Positions 27,142-35,299 of a DNA stretch of 64,000 nucleotides are shown here, piece after piece (positions within the stretch are counted from its first letter, which is position 1; every line of letters begins with the position of its first letter). Below the pieces are notes generated by a model that saw only the letters and a list, made by a program, of their open reading frames with translations, made no database searches and had not been told where the DNA came from. This stretch comes from Chloroflexota bacterium (GTDB lineage Bacteria; Chloroflexota; Anaerolineae; Anaerolineales; Villigracilaceae), in assembly GCA_021787595.1 (NCBI GenBank), contig JAJYLQ010000007.1, positions 62,001-126,000 of the forward strand. Direction: 5' to 3'. A program made the translations under genes and the position numbers.

Positions 27142-27915
27142 TTACGGAATGGTCAATTGTTGTCCAACCGTCAGCGTTGCAGTGAGCGGCAGGTTGTTTG
27201 CCTGGGCAATCTGTTCGGGGAATATATCGCCGTAATGACAGGCAACGCCATAGATCGTTGTATCTCCGCTGCCAGTTACCGTATAAGTGTCGGGATGAGG
27301 ATTCAATGCTCGATCGGTTCCCGGCCACGAACTGTTTTGGGGCAGTTGCAGCGTAAAGCCGGGCACGAACAAGTTGCCATCCACGATGCCATTCAGCGCG
27401 AGCAGCTGGTTTGGATCAAGATCGTAGCGGCGCGCGATGCAATATGGAAATTCGCCTTCCTGCAGAGTGTACGTTGCCGGGACCCCACCCGCGATGGTCG
27501 GAACCACGACTGTCGTCTGCGGCGTTGGGGTTGATCCACCAACGACTACCGTTGCCGGAGCGGGCGTGACCGAAATCACAGCGATGGGTGTTTCGGAAGT
27601 TGCTGTAATTCCTGTCTCGGGTGTGATGGCTGTACCGCCCGGAGCAGATGGCGTATCTGTTGGCCCGCCCGGAGTCTCGGATGGAAGAACTGTTCCAAGT
27701 GCTTCGGCTGTCTTTGCAATCGCGGATGCCGTTCCGAGATCCGCCACGATCTGCATTGGGTCCTGACCTGTTGGGAACGGAGATACAAATGGACTCGTGG
27801 ATATGGGAGTTGACGTCGTGGCAGGTAGTTGCGAATAAGATTGTGTGCAGGCTGAGACCAAAACAGTAACAAGCACCAGGATGGAAGCCAGCCTCACGCT
27901 ATTTTTCTTGTTCAT
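27142..27915 (-). CDS. LysM-domain lipoprotein
   Basis: A 257-residue protein. A lipoprotein signal ends at LVSAC (Cys23). Residues 24-140 are a Ser/Thr/Pro-rich linker with many acidic and hydroxyl residues, likely extended through the cell wall. Two LysM-like repeats follow: YTLQEGEFPYCIARRYDLDP with LLALNGI (about 148-195), and YTVTGSGDTTIYGVACHYGD with IAQANNLP (about 213-257). Both contain an unusual Cys at the same position (FPYCIARR, YGVACHYG), which could form a disulfide. The role is probably peptidoglycan or glycan binding at the cell surface. Confidence 0.85.
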   Translation of the reverse strand: MNKKNSVRLASILVLVTVLVSACTQSYSQLPATTSTPISTSPFVSPFPTGQDPMQIVADLGTASAIAKTAEALGTVLPSETPGGPTDTPSAPGGTAITPETGITATSETPIAVISVTPAPATVVVGGSTPTPQTTVVVPTIAGGVPATYTLQEGEFPYCIARRYDLDPNQLLALNGIVDGNLFVPGFTLQLPQNSSWPGTDRALNPHPDTYTVTGSGDTTIYGVACHYGDIFPEQIAQANNLPLTATLTVGQQLTIP

Positions 27916-28086
27916 AACTGTCTCCTCTTTAATTTACTCAGAATGGGATGGTAGCATATACCGTTTGGCGCGTCAAGCTAAACCTAGGTCATGGGTGCGT
28001 TCAAAGGTCGTTATTTCGGAGTCCGAAGCGTCGCTGTGGCGCCATCTCCAGACTTCGAGCGAAATCACTCCGCGTTTACATACTTT

Positions 28087-28175
28087 GATACTGTTGGCGA
28101 AATCGGGAATTGCGCCTGCTTGCCCGTTTAGCAGGCACACATTTACGGATGGAAAATGAATTCGCCAACAGTATC
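28087..28175. repeat. Fold-back sequence with perfect 15-bp arms
   Basis: GATACTGTTGGCGAA (28087-28101) and TTCGCCAACAGTATC (28161-28175) are perfect inverted repeats 59 bases apart. The interior holds a second hairpin, GCCTGC / GCAGGC. It lies in the 470-base gene-free stretch 27916-28385, whose right part is a family-A element. I see no coding sequence in this stretch. Confidence 0.75.
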
Positions 28176-28221
28176 ATACTTTGAGTGCTCCCTATTGATG
28201 TTTACAAAAGTCAGTTAAGGG

Positions 28222-28355
28222 ATGTCACTCTGAGGGAGCGCACTTCCCTGCACCTGCACGCAGGGCAAGTGTGCGACCGAAGAGTCTCGTATTTCGGACT
28301 CGAGACCCTTCGCTCGCCCCTTCACTCCGTTCAGGGCTTCGGCTCAGGGGGACAT
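28222..28355. repeat. Dispersed element, family A
   Basis: Starts ATGTCACTCTGAGGGAGCG and ends GGCTCAGGGGGACAT, with an internal GCGCACTTCCCTGC...GCAGGGCAAGTGTGCG stem. It ends 30 bases before the stop of the leftward membrane-protein gene. Confidence 0.7.
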
Positions 28356-28385
28356 AAACCGATTTGTATGAATGTCAATGGGTCA

Positions 28386-30455
28386 TTATTGACCACAGCC
28401 CAAAATATTCAATAGATTCGACGCAAAACTCCGCGCCTCGTTCGGACCCTTCGACACGCTAAGGGCGGCGCTGTCGGCCTGCACCCGTTCCCAAAGCTGG
28501 CACAAACCCGCGCGGATTCTCGGCTGCTGATCCCATGCTGTCTGCGTGAGCTGTTTGGCGGAATTTAAATCTCCGGTGCGCGCATAAGCTTCGATGAATG
28601 GCAGCCATTCGAAAGGATCTTGCGGAGAGAAGCCCTGCTGTTTGGCTTCCTTTCCCAGCCGCGCGATTTGATTCCAATCACGGCTTTGACGCGCCAGCTC
28701 AGCTTTCTCGTAGAAATAACACCACGTATGATTTGATTCTGAAGTGAAAGGCGGATTCGGTAATGACGGCTCTGGCGCGCTTGTGATAATCCGCGATGGG
28801 TCAGAAAACGGAACCAGGCTGCTCAACGAGTCTGGAAATCTGCCATACGTTTCTGAGTCATTGAAAGCCGGGTCGAACACGCGCAGGCACCCGTTCTGCG
28901 GCACGTAGATCGCGATGGATTGCGAGGTGTTGCCGCGAAACGTCAGGGTGCGGTAGGGAAGTTGAATGACGGTATCCGGCTTGAGGTCCGAGAGTGTCGC
29001 GCCGCCCAGCCGTTTGTTTATGTAGATCATCGCGTACGGCAGGTCCGGCGGCTTGACGTCCGGCGCGTAAATCCAATTGATGGGCGCGGTGAAGGAAAGA
29101 TCGGTCTCGTAATCAATCGGAACGAAGTCGGTGAGAATGGCGGTGCCCGGCTCGAGGGCGGGGATGCGCCAGGCAAGCTGCTGGTAAATATCCTGCTGGC
29201 GCTGCCAGTCGCGGCGAAAGATGTTGGCATTGAAGAATTGTTGTCCGATGCCAAGGGCAATGAGAAAAGCAAAAGCAAATAATTTGGCGCGTTCGTTCTT
29301 GATCAACAGTTCAACCAGGCCGGCGACGAACAGGCTTCCGCCGAGCATCATCGAGATCATAAAGCGGTCGTAACTGGATTGAAGCGTGAGTGGAAGCCCG
29401 GCCGCGAAGGATGGAACACGTCCCAGCAAGATGCCGGCCAGTCCAATGAGAATCGCGGGAATGGCAAAAGTGATTCCCTCACCCCTTGTCCCCTCTCCCA
29501 GCGGGAGAGGGGTTGGGAGTGAGGGGAAAGTTTCGAGCTTTGAAAAATAAAATATCAGCAAGCCAAAGCAAGTTATGATCAGAGCCAGTGAAGCCAAAGT
29601 TGCCGGCGCGCGGATGGAATGAAATGAAAGCGCGAGAATTTGGAACCAGGTATAGAAGCCGGTTTTCCATAGAACGTCGCCAACGGCGAACAGGGCATCT
29701 TTGATGGATGGCAGTTGTTGGGAGGCGGCGATGCCATAGGAAATGTACGCGCCGGATCTGTAGTAATATGCCAGCCAGGCCGCGTCCGCCAGCCAGATGA
29801 GCAGATAGGGCCAGCCGCGTTTCAAAGTCTGAATCAGCCGCGGCCAAAACTCCCTGGTCGTTTCTGTGATGACGGTCCAGATGAATAAAAATCTCAACGG
29901 CTCCATGCCGAAGAAATATTCGGTGGGGAACAATCCAATGACGAGAAATATCAGCGCGAGGATTGTGTTTAAAAGTGATTTATCAGGATCGCGAATGGCG
30001 CGGATGGATAAGCCAATCGAAAGCAGATAAAAGATGAACGGAATCCATTCCTGGTTGATGTGCGTAAGCGCCACCCAGGTCTGGCTGTAACCGGGAAAGA
30101 CGAGCATCAGGAACGCGGCCGCGAGGGTTTGCTGTTTATGATTCGGCCAGACTTGATTTAATGCGAACCAGGCTGAAAGTCCCGCGATGAAGCGGATGAT
30201 CAGCGCGAAGATTTGCCAAAGCGTCGGGTTCAGCGGAATCAAACTGGTCGTGACGAAGAAGATCGGCCCGAGGAATGGACGAAAGCCGCGAAAGGCCGGG
30301 ATGAACGCGGCTGGGCCAAGAAATCTTGCGATCCAGGCGAAGGGCCAATCGTCCCAATAAAAGCCCGTCCACGGAATCAAAAGGCCGTAGGAGACGAATG
30401 CAGCGAGAAAAAATACAAGAGGAATCGTTTTGGCGGAGAATTGTTTTTTGAACAT
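28386..30455 (-). CDS. Large polytopic membrane protein, possible GT-C-type glycosyltransferase, with repeat-derived insertions
   Basis: From the ATG at 30455 (MFKKQFSAKT) the protein has 689 residues. About ten to twelve hydrophobic segments occupy residues 8-440. YWDDWPFAWI in the first external loop (an acidic pair near the first helix) resembles the active-site loop of GT-C glycosyltransferases. The C-terminal 230 residues are soluble, with TPR-like helices at the end (WLPFIEAYARTGDLNSAKQL). No family can be named with certainty. Two dispersed repeats are translated in frame: SLPTPLPLGEGTRGEG (about residue 335) in a loop between membrane helices, and ALSVSKGPNEA close to the C-terminus. 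The frame is also open for 78 bases upstream. Confidence 0.72.
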   Translation of the reverse strand: MFKKQFSAKTIPLVFFLAAFVSYGLLIPWTGFYWDDWPFAWIARFLGPAAFIPAFRGFRPFLGPIFFVTTSLIPLNPTLWQIFALIIRFIAGLSAWFALNQVWPNHKQQTLAAAFLMLVFPGYSQTWVALTHINQEWIPFIFYLLSIGLSIRAIRDPDKSLLNTILALIFLVIGLFPTEYFFGMEPLRFLFIWTVITETTREFWPRLIQTLKRGWPYLLIWLADAAWLAYYYRSGAYISYGIAASQQLPSIKDALFAVGDVLWKTGFYTWFQILALSFHSIRAPATLASLALIITCFGLLIFYFSKLETFPSLPTPLPLGEGTRGEGITFAIPAILIGLAGILLGRVPSFAAGLPLTLQSSYDRFMISMMLGGSLFVAGLVELLIKNERAKLFAFAFLIALGIGQQFFNANIFRRDWQRQQDIYQQLAWRIPALEPGTAILTDFVPIDYETDLSFTAPINWIYAPDVKPPDLPYAMIYINKRLGGATLSDLKPDTVIQLPYRTLTFRGNTSQSIAIYVPQNGCLRVFDPAFNDSETYGRFPDSLSSLVPFSDPSRIITSAPEPSLPNPPFTSESNHTWCYFYEKAELARQSRDWNQIARLGKEAKQQGFSPQDPFEWLPFIEAYARTGDLNSAKQLTQTAWDQQPRIRAGLCQLWERVQADSAALSVSKGPNEARSFASNLLNILGCGQ
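28443..28467. repeat. In-frame CCCTTCGACACGC repeat
   Basis: The + strand reads CGGACCCTTCGACACGCTAA followed by GGGCG. It encodes LSVSKGP close to the C-terminus of the membrane protein. Confidence 0.65.
29476..29525. repeat. In-frame family-B repeat inside the membrane-protein gene
   Basis: It matches the 27041 copy almost throughout: CCCTCACCCCTTGTCCCC, then CCCAGCGGGAGAGGGG, then GAGTGAGGGG. About 16-17 codons are added between membrane helices without breaking the frame. Confidence 0.85.
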
Positions 30456-30498
30456 TGATATTCCAGAGAGTTGTCTGCAATTATAAAGGATTGCCACC

Positions 30499-30615
30499 AT
30501 GTCGCTGGTCGAGTAGTGGCGCCGTAGCGTCACATGTCGAGACCAGGCGGCGAAGTACTAATCCCGTGCAACGTTCCTTTGGGCGTTAAGTTGAGATTGC
30601 CGCGCGCAATGACAT
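30499..30615. repeat. Dispersed element, family A
   Basis: ATGTCGCTGGTCGAG at the left and GCGCAATGACAT at the right, with internal palindromic pieces including GTGGCGCCGTAGCGTCAC. Confidence 0.6.
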
Positions 30616-30624
30616 GTGATGAAA

Positions 30625-30660
30625 CTAAAAAATGCTGTCATGCTCGACAGCATTTTTTAG
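30625..30660. terminator. Terminator after the TPR/zinc-ribbon gene
   Basis: A perfect 15-bp stem CTAAAAAATGCTGTC / GACAGCATTTTTTAG with loop ATGCTC. Its A/T tracts work for either strand; the nearest upstream gene is the leftward one ending at 30690. Confidence 0.88.
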
Positions 30661-30689
30661 TTGGTCATTTGATGTGGTTGGGCAGTTTA

Positions 30690-31250
30690 TTATCTGTTGG
30701 GCGTCGAGCGAATCAGCGCGCCGCAATATTCGCATTCGACGGTTTGATTATCCACCCACGAAATGCTGTCGCTGTGAATCGGCCCGCCGCACTTCGGGCA
30801 ATTGGTCGGCAAAGCGCCGTGTCTTACAATGGGCCTGGCCGGACCTTGCGATTGCGCCGGTATTGAACCGACCCTGCTGCCAAATTCATTTTGAATCGCA
30901 GCCGCCGCGCCGGTCATGCCTTTATTGGTGAACTTGCGGGTGATGTTGGCATAGAAAACCGGGGTCCGCGCGGCCATTTGATATTGGATGAACAGATTCA
31001 ACGCGGCGCGGGCCTGTTCCAATGCCAGCTGCGGACGGTTTGCGTCCGCGTACGCATGAGCGGCGCGGGCGTGCAGATTGGCTGCCCGGCGCGGATGCGG
31101 CGCGTCAAGTTCGCGCGCTAATTCCGCAAAGAGCGGCGCGGCTCCCGCGGGATTTCCAGCAGATGCCATTTGATTGGCCTTTGCCAGCGCCTCGATTTGC
31201 GAAGCGTCAAGCGGATTATCCTGCATGGCGGTGCGTAAAGTCCGAAACAT
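30690..31250 (-). CDS. Helical-repeat protein with C-terminal zinc ribbon
   Basis: A 186-residue protein not assigned to a named family. Residues 15-120 are helical and TPR-like (LAKANQMASAGNPAGAAPLF, HARAAHAYADANRPQLALEQ). Residues 148-182 carry CPKCGGPIH and CEYCGALI, a four-cysteine zinc ribbon. This combination suggests a cytoplasmic adaptor. GGAGGTAAAT precedes the ATG. It ends at a strong terminator and stands alone. Confidence 0.75.
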   Translation of the reverse strand: MFRTLRTAMQDNPLDASQIEALAKANQMASAGNPAGAAPLFAELARELDAPHPRRAANLHARAAHAYADANRPQLALEQARAALNLFIQYQMAARTPVFYANITRKFTNKGMTGAAAAIQNEFGSRVGSIPAQSQGPARPIVRHGALPTNCPKCGGPIHSDSISWVDNQTVECEYCGALIRSTPNR

Positions 31251-31274
31251 ATTTACCTCCAGAAATTTTGGTTT

Positions 31275-31410
31275 GACCTCTTGTGTAAATCAATCACTGC
31301 TCTGCAAGCCAACGTTAGAGAGCGTCGGCTGCGCAGAAAATAGTATGGTGTAGTGTGCGTTTTCTCTGGACCTGCCCCAGGGCAGGGCGAACGCACTTTT
31401 GCAAGAGGTC
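31275..31410. repeat. Miniature inverted-repeat element ending at the phosphoesterase stop codon
   Basis: The outer ends GACCTCTTG (31275-31283) and CAAGAGGTC (31402-31410) are inverted. Inside the right half is a nested fold: GTGCGTT, then CCTGCCCCAGGGCAGG (a perfect 7-bp palindrome), then AACGCAC. The left half has TGCTCTGCAAGCC and similar. The right end lies two bases from the stop codon of the leftward esterase gene, so its transcript would end in this fold. There is no coding frame. Confidence 0.65.
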
Positions 31411-31412
31411 TG

Positions 31413-32948
31413 TCATGGAATCGAAGCCGGGCCCGGCGGCGGATTGACAGGCAGAACCACGGGAGCGCGGGGTGCCTGATTGAAGTCAAAATCTGCGAGC
31501 AAATTGCCAAGGATCGGCACATCCTCGCGCACGGTTGGGCGCGGATCGGGCCGTCCGTCCGTCCTGGGATCGATGCGCTGGCCGCCGAGGAAAAGATCCT
31601 CGATGAATTTGATGTACGCATCGTGGCTCAATACCTGATGATCAATGAGACCCTGTCTGGCATACGCGCTGATCACCAGTCCCGGCACGCGCAGACCGTA
31701 TCCGTTTTCGTCCACGTGCGGCGGGACGACGTGATCGTAGAAGCCGCCCCAATCGTCCCACGAAAGGAAGATGGCTGTGCTGTCCCAATCGGGGCCCTGC
31801 ATGACCGCGTTGATCAAGCTGGTCGTCCAGGCCTGGCCGTCGCTGACGAGCGCCGGCGGATGTTCGCTGTTTGCGCCGCTGGGCGTGATCCAGCTGACCG
31901 CGGGCAACGTGCCGTTCTTTGCGTCCCTGTAAAAGTTCGTAACGTTCGTAATGTTTTGAAGCTGGTTGTCCTGCTTGACAGTGTCGAAGTACGGCAGCGG
32001 ATTCCAGATGCCGGGCGTCTTCGCGTCTTGATGAACCGGCGGACAATCCGCCGCGTCGTTGGCGCAATCCGGCTGCGTTCCGGTCTGAACGTAATATTTC
32101 CACGAGACTTGATTCTTGAAAAGCAAATAAGTCAGATCGGTCCAGGCGTAATCCGGCGGCGGCGCATTGGTCTCCTTTGGGTGGTTGGGATGGAAGTCCG
32201 GCGGGTTGCCCGGCGACTGCAGGGCGTTGATGCAGCTCATCGGATCGTTGGCCTTGGTGCATTTGGCTGACCATTCGGAAATCATGTAGAGGTGCGAAGG
32301 CAGACTCCAGGAAGCGTTCGGCTCGAAGAGATGATCCTGCAAAACGAAATCCTGCGCGTACGTCCAGTAATTGGGAATCTCGCGCGCATCGTGATAGCCC
32401 ATCACGTCGGTCGAGCCGCCGCCGCTGCCGCACGTGGGATCATTCGGCGTCACACAGTTCGCCTTGCCCCTTTCAGCCTGGCCAATGAAACCATTCATTT
32501 GACCGCCATTGATATCCGCGACGGCATTGTTTTGTCCGTGCGGACCGCCGAGATTTCGATTGGCTGGGTCGTGGAACGGGTAGACGCATTTCCCGGCGAC
32601 GGGGTCGTTGACGCAGACGGTAAATTTGCCGTTCTGTGTTGGAATGCCGTCGGCACCCGGATACGTGCCGAAGTACGTGTCGAAGGAACGATTCTCCTGC
32701 ATGATGATGACGACGTGTTTGATCCTGGATTGTGCGAGCGCCAGCTCCGGTGACGGCGGGACCGGTGTTGGAGCGGGTTGGCTCGCCGATTGATTTCCCG
32801 ATTCGCTTCCGGACGAATTGCCGGCCTGCCCGCCCGACGGATTCGCGGTCGGGACAGCCGTCGGCGTCGAAGCGAAACCGGCCAGGGCATTGCACGAAAG
32901 CAGGATAAGGCCGCACAGAAGCAACAAGAAATTGCGAAGGATTTTCAT
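31413..32948 (-). CDS. Secreted phosphoesterase, phospholipase C / acid phosphatase family lipoprotein
   Basis: A 511-residue protein. A lipoprotein signal ends LILLSC (Cys19), followed by a Ser/Gly/Thr/Pro linker. The catalytic domain starts [23 protein letters not shown], the hallmark of the phosphoesterase (PF04185) family, where Glu-Asn bind metals and the active nucleophile is the Ser/Thr. Later [13 protein letters not shown] and [17 protein letters not shown] are the matching metal-binding blocks. It should hydrolyse a phosphate ester such as a phospholipid or nucleotide outside the cell. Ribosome site AGAGGAAGA. It is preceded by a small membrane protein gene nine bases upstream, so probably a two-gene operon. 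Confidence 0.9.
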   Translation of the reverse strand: MKILRNFLLLLCGLILLSCNALAGFASTPTAVPTANPSGGQAGNSSGSESGNQSASQPAPTPVPPSPELALAQSRIKHVVIIMQENRSFDTYFGTYPGADGIPTQNGKFTVCVNDPVAGKCVYPFHDPANRNLGGPHGQNNAVADINGGQMNGFIGQAERGKANCVTPNDPTCGSGGGSTDVMGYHDAREIPNYWTYAQDFVLQDHLFEPNASWSLPSHLYMISEWSAKCTKANDPMSCINALQSPGNPPDFHPNHPKETNAPPPDYAWTDLTYLLFKNQVSWKYYVQTGTQPDCANDAADCPPVHQDAKTPGIWNPLPYFDTVKQDNQLQNITNVTNFYRDAKNGTLPAVSWITPSGANSEHPPALVSDGQAWTTSLINAVMQGPDWDSTAIFLSWDDWGGFYDHVVPPHVDENGYGLRVPGLVISAYARQGLIDHQVLSHDAYIKFIEDLFLGGQRIDPRTDGRPDPRPTVREDVPILGNLLADFDFNQAPRAPVVLPVNPPPGPASIP

Positions 32949-32957
32949 TCTTCCTCT

Positions 32958-33230
32958 TTATGCGGATGGCATCTTGCGCGCCAGGTCGGCCAGCAGGTAT
33001 AAACCTTCGCCGGCCGCGACAACGATCATGCCTTGAACAAAAAGAAAGGCCACCAATCCCACCCCGGTAAGCAGGCCGCCCAGACCGGCCGCGGGGCGCA
33101 CCGGCGCAGTGGACAGTGCGCGCTGTCCAGAGCGGATTGCGCCAGCTGCAACGGTTGCAACTCCCGCCAGCATGACCAGAATGCCGAGGATGATTAAGAT
33201 GAAAGCAGTAATGCGAGCAATTGTGTTCAT
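32958..33230 (-). CDS. Small membrane protein
   Basis: A 90-residue hydrophobic protein with two membrane segments (about 5-32 and 48-76), joined by a short polar loop SGQRALSTAPVRPA. No family recognised. It directly precedes the secreted phosphoesterase gene and has a good GAGAAGAA ribosome site, so it is probably expressed with it. Confidence 0.65.
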   Translation of the reverse strand: MNTIARITAFILIILGILVMLAGVATVAAGAIRSGQRALSTAPVRPAAGLGGLLTGVGLVAFLFVQGMIVVAAGEGLYLLADLARKMPSA

Positions 33231-33369
33231 GGCTTCTTCTCCTTATCGGAATGGAATCTATCACCCGCAAGTTATGCCAGTATGAGAGAACTGTAAAATT
33301 GTTGTAAACCGCACATCGCCTTTGGACAAAATGGCGCCCGGCTTTTTATGCGCGGCCAGGACCAGGCAT

Positions 33370-33609
33370 TCAATCATCTTCCTGCTTTGGATCACCGTAT
33401 ATTCTCGCAACCGCGGCTTCGATCTCTTCGGCCGAATGTTTCTCGCACGCCACCAGCGGACGATGCGCGTTGGGGACGCGTTTGCCACCCGCGCTCATCA
33501 CCTTTTCGTCCATAAATCTTCCGCTGGCATCATATACAACGTAAAGCTGGTAAAGCTTTCCGCAAACGATGCAGCCGTGCATTTCACCTTTGGTGTGGTT
33601 TTCTGACAT
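33370..33609 (-). CDS. Small cysteine/histidine protein of unknown function
   Basis: A 79-residue protein from the ATG at 33609, which has AAGGAGACCCAA upstream. The sequence contains MHGCIVCGKLYQLYVVYD and later VACEKHSAEEIEAAV. The CxxC plus the distant C/H pair suggests a small zinc- or metal-binding fold. I do not recognise the family. It sits between the small membrane protein and the amtB leader, on the opposite strand to amtB. Confidence 0.7.
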   Translation of the reverse strand: MSENHTKGEMHGCIVCGKLYQLYVVYDASGRFMDEKVMSAGGKRVPNAHRPLVACEKHSAEEIEAAVARIYGDPKQEDD

Positions 33610-33711
33610 TTGGGTCTCCTTAATTCTCCAACTATACAATAAAACCCCCATTTATGTTGACGGGCTTGTTTCCCTGTGACGGATGGCAGTGTATCGGAAG
33701 AACCTCATCAC

Positions 33712-33739
33712 TTGACAGCGGGGTGGCGCGGCATACAAT
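33712..33739 (+). promoter_or_regulatory. Sigma-70-type promoter of the amtB leader
   Basis: TTGACA (33712-33717) and TACAAT (33734-33739) are separated by 16 bases. The first hexamer is the exact consensus and the second has one difference. Transcription would begin near 33746, leaving about 250 bases before the amtB start codon. Confidence 0.7.
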
Positions 33740-33745
33740 CAGCCT

Positions 33746-33837
33746 GTGCCCAGGATATTAATGCAGGCAAACAGGAACCGGGGATCGCTGGAATGAATCT
33801 TAATGGCAAAAGCGGTACCCTAAACTGGTTGCAACAA
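33746..33837 (+). ncRNA. Candidate structured leader (riboswitch-like) of amtB
   Basis: The region between the promoter and the leader terminator has no convincing reading frame and contains short complementary segments: CCTG-TGCC-CAGG, and GCCTG pairing with the later CAGGC. It also has unpaired purine-rich pieces such as GGCAAACAGGAACCGGGG and TGGCAAAAGCGG followed by CCCTAAAC. A few strings recall the c-di-GMP-I riboswitch core (GGCAAAC, GCAAAGC, CCTAA), but the tetraloop helix of that family is not apparent. I therefore leave the class open. The position suggests control of ammonium uptake by a small ligand or RNA-binding protein. Confidence 0.4.
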
Positions 33838-33881
33838 GGTGCTGGTCAGGCCCAAACGGGCAGGCCGGTGCCTAATTTTTT
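33838..33881 (+). terminator. Leader terminator (attenuator) upstream of amtB
   Basis: GGTGCTGGTC and GGCCGGTGCC form a ten-pair stem (with G-U pairs), extended by CCC / GGG around AAAC. It is followed by TAATTTTTTG. It lies 115 bases before the amtB ATG and after the promoter, so it would abort transcription inside the leader. Confidence 0.65.
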
Positions 33882-33996
33882 GTCTTTGTCAAGAATATGT
33901 CAAGAAGGAGGCGGAGTTATAAGCAGATATCAGCCGGTTTGTTTGTGATGAACTTGCATGTTTTCACATCACCCAATACTACAAGGAGAATATTCC

Positions 33997-35226
33997 ATGA
34001 ATAATATAGATACCGGAGCTACTGCCCTGGTACTGGTCAGCGCTGCGTTGGTCATGCTGATGACGCCGGGCCTGGCCTTCTTCTATGGCGGGCTGGTGCG
34101 CCGCAAAAATGTGTTGACCATCATGATGCAGAGCTTCGTGTCAATGGGCATTGTCACCATCATCTGGGTCTTTGGCGGATTCAGCCTGATGTATGGTAAA
34201 GACATTGGCGGTTTCATCGGGAATCCCTTCCAATATTTCGGCTTGCAGGGCGTGGCCTCCGCCACCCTGCAGGTTCCGGGTTCCACGCAGACGATGCCGC
34301 TCATGGCCTATTTCGTTTTCCAGGAGATGTTTGCGATCATTACCCCGGCCCTGATCACAGGCGCTTTTGCCGACCGGGTCAGCTTCAAAAGTTATTTGAT
34401 CTTTCTCGTCTTGTGGAGCGTTCTGGTTTATACACCCATGGCTCACTGGGCCTGGGGCGGCGGTTTCCTGGCGCAAATGGGATTCGCTGATTTTGCCGGA
34501 GGAATCGTCGTCCATACCAGCGCCGGATTCGCCGCGCTGGCCTCCATTCTGATCATCGGTAAACGTAAGATCAAGAAAGGCGAGAAGCTCGCGCCGCACA
34601 ATGTCACTTATGTCGCGCTCGGAGCGGCCCTGTTATGGTTTGGCTGGTTCGGCTTCAATGGCGGCAGTGCGCTGGGATCCAACGGATTGGCGGCGGTGGC
34701 CTTTGTCAACACCGATATTGCCGCTTCATTGGCGATGATCACCTGGATGATCATTGATTGGACGCGTGAAGGAAAGCCCAATATGGTTGGCGCGATGACC
34801 GGGGCAGTCGCTGGGCTTGTGACGATCACGCCCGCGGCCGGATACGTTCAGCCTTGGGCCGCGGCGGTGATTGGCATCATCTGTGCTTTTGTCTGTCACT
34901 GGGCGATCCAGCTTCGCGCCAAAATGGGCTGGGATGACGCGTTGGATGTCTGGGGAGTGCACGGCGTGGGCGGCGCGCTCGGTACAATCCTCGTTGGCGT
35001 CTTCGCGGGGGTTGCCGTAAACAACGTCAGCGGATTAATCGAAGGCAATGTTCACCAATTCCTGGTGCAGTTGCTGGGAGCCGGGTTGGCCATTGTCTAT
35101 TCATTTGTGCTGACCTATATCCTTCTGTGGCTGGTAAACTTGATCACACCGGTGCGTGTGTCTGAAGAAATTGAGATTACAGGACTGGATGAAGGGCTGT
35201 TTGGGGAAGAGGCTTACGTGGAATAA
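33997..35226 (+). CDS. amtB: Ammonium transporter
   Basis: A 409-residue protein with about eleven hydrophobic segments. MTPGLAFFYGGLVRRKNVL near the N-terminus, PMAHWAWGGGFLAQMGFADFAG with the first pore histidine (about 148) and DVWGVHGVGGALGTILVGVFA with the second (about 318) are diagnostic for Amt proteins. It imports ammonium/ammonia. The open frame reaches back to 33958, but the ATG at 33997 has AAGGAGAATATTCC upstream. No GlnK/PII gene follows, which is unusual because amtB and glnK are commonly linked. It is preceded by a leader with an internal terminator and followed by a strong terminator. Confidence 0.95.
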   Translation: MNNIDTGATALVLVSAALVMLMTPGLAFFYGGLVRRKNVLTIMMQSFVSMGIVTIIWVFGGFSLMYGKDIGGFIGNPFQYFGLQGVASATLQVPGSTQTMPLMAYFVFQEMFAIITPALITGAFADRVSFKSYLIFLVLWSVLVYTPMAHWAWGGGFLAQMGFADFAGGIVVHTSAGFAALASILIIGKRKIKKGEKLAPHNVTYVALGAALLWFGWFGFNGGSALGSNGLAAVAFVNTDIAASLAMITWMIIDWTREGKPNMVGAMTGAVAGLVTITPAAGYVQPWAAAVIGIICAFVCHWAIQLRAKMGWDDALDVWGVHGVGGALGTILVGVFAGVAVNNVSGLIEGNVHQFLVQLLGAGLAIVYSFVLTYILLWLVNLITPVRVSEEIEITGLDEGLFGEEAYVE

Positions 35227-35239
35227 GCGGAATATCCTG

Positions 35240-35286
35240 AACAAAAACACGGAGACTCAGGAAAGAGTGAGCCTCCGTGTTTTGTT
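35240..35286 (+). terminator. amtB terminator
   Basis: Long stem AACAAAAACACGGAGACTCA / TGAGCCTCCGTGTTTTGTT with few mismatches and a short loop, 13 bases after the amtB stop, ending in TTTTGTT. Confidence 0.9.
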
Positions 35287-35299
35287 GCGTGGGCCATTA

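Noticed and set aside
31935-31960. GTTCGTAACGTTCGTAATGTT inside the phosphoesterase gene looked like another in-frame repeat insertion
   Set aside because: The encoded segment fits the expected length and sequence of the family (NITNVTNFY), so no insertion is needed.
33746-33837. Assignment of the amtB leader to the c-di-GMP-I riboswitch
   Set aside because: Only scattered core strings agree and the GNRA-tetraloop helix is not evident; left as an unassigned structured leader.
33676-33948. Open frame of 90 codons in the amtB leader
   Set aside because: It overlaps the promoter and the leader terminator, has no ribosome site and resembles no protein.
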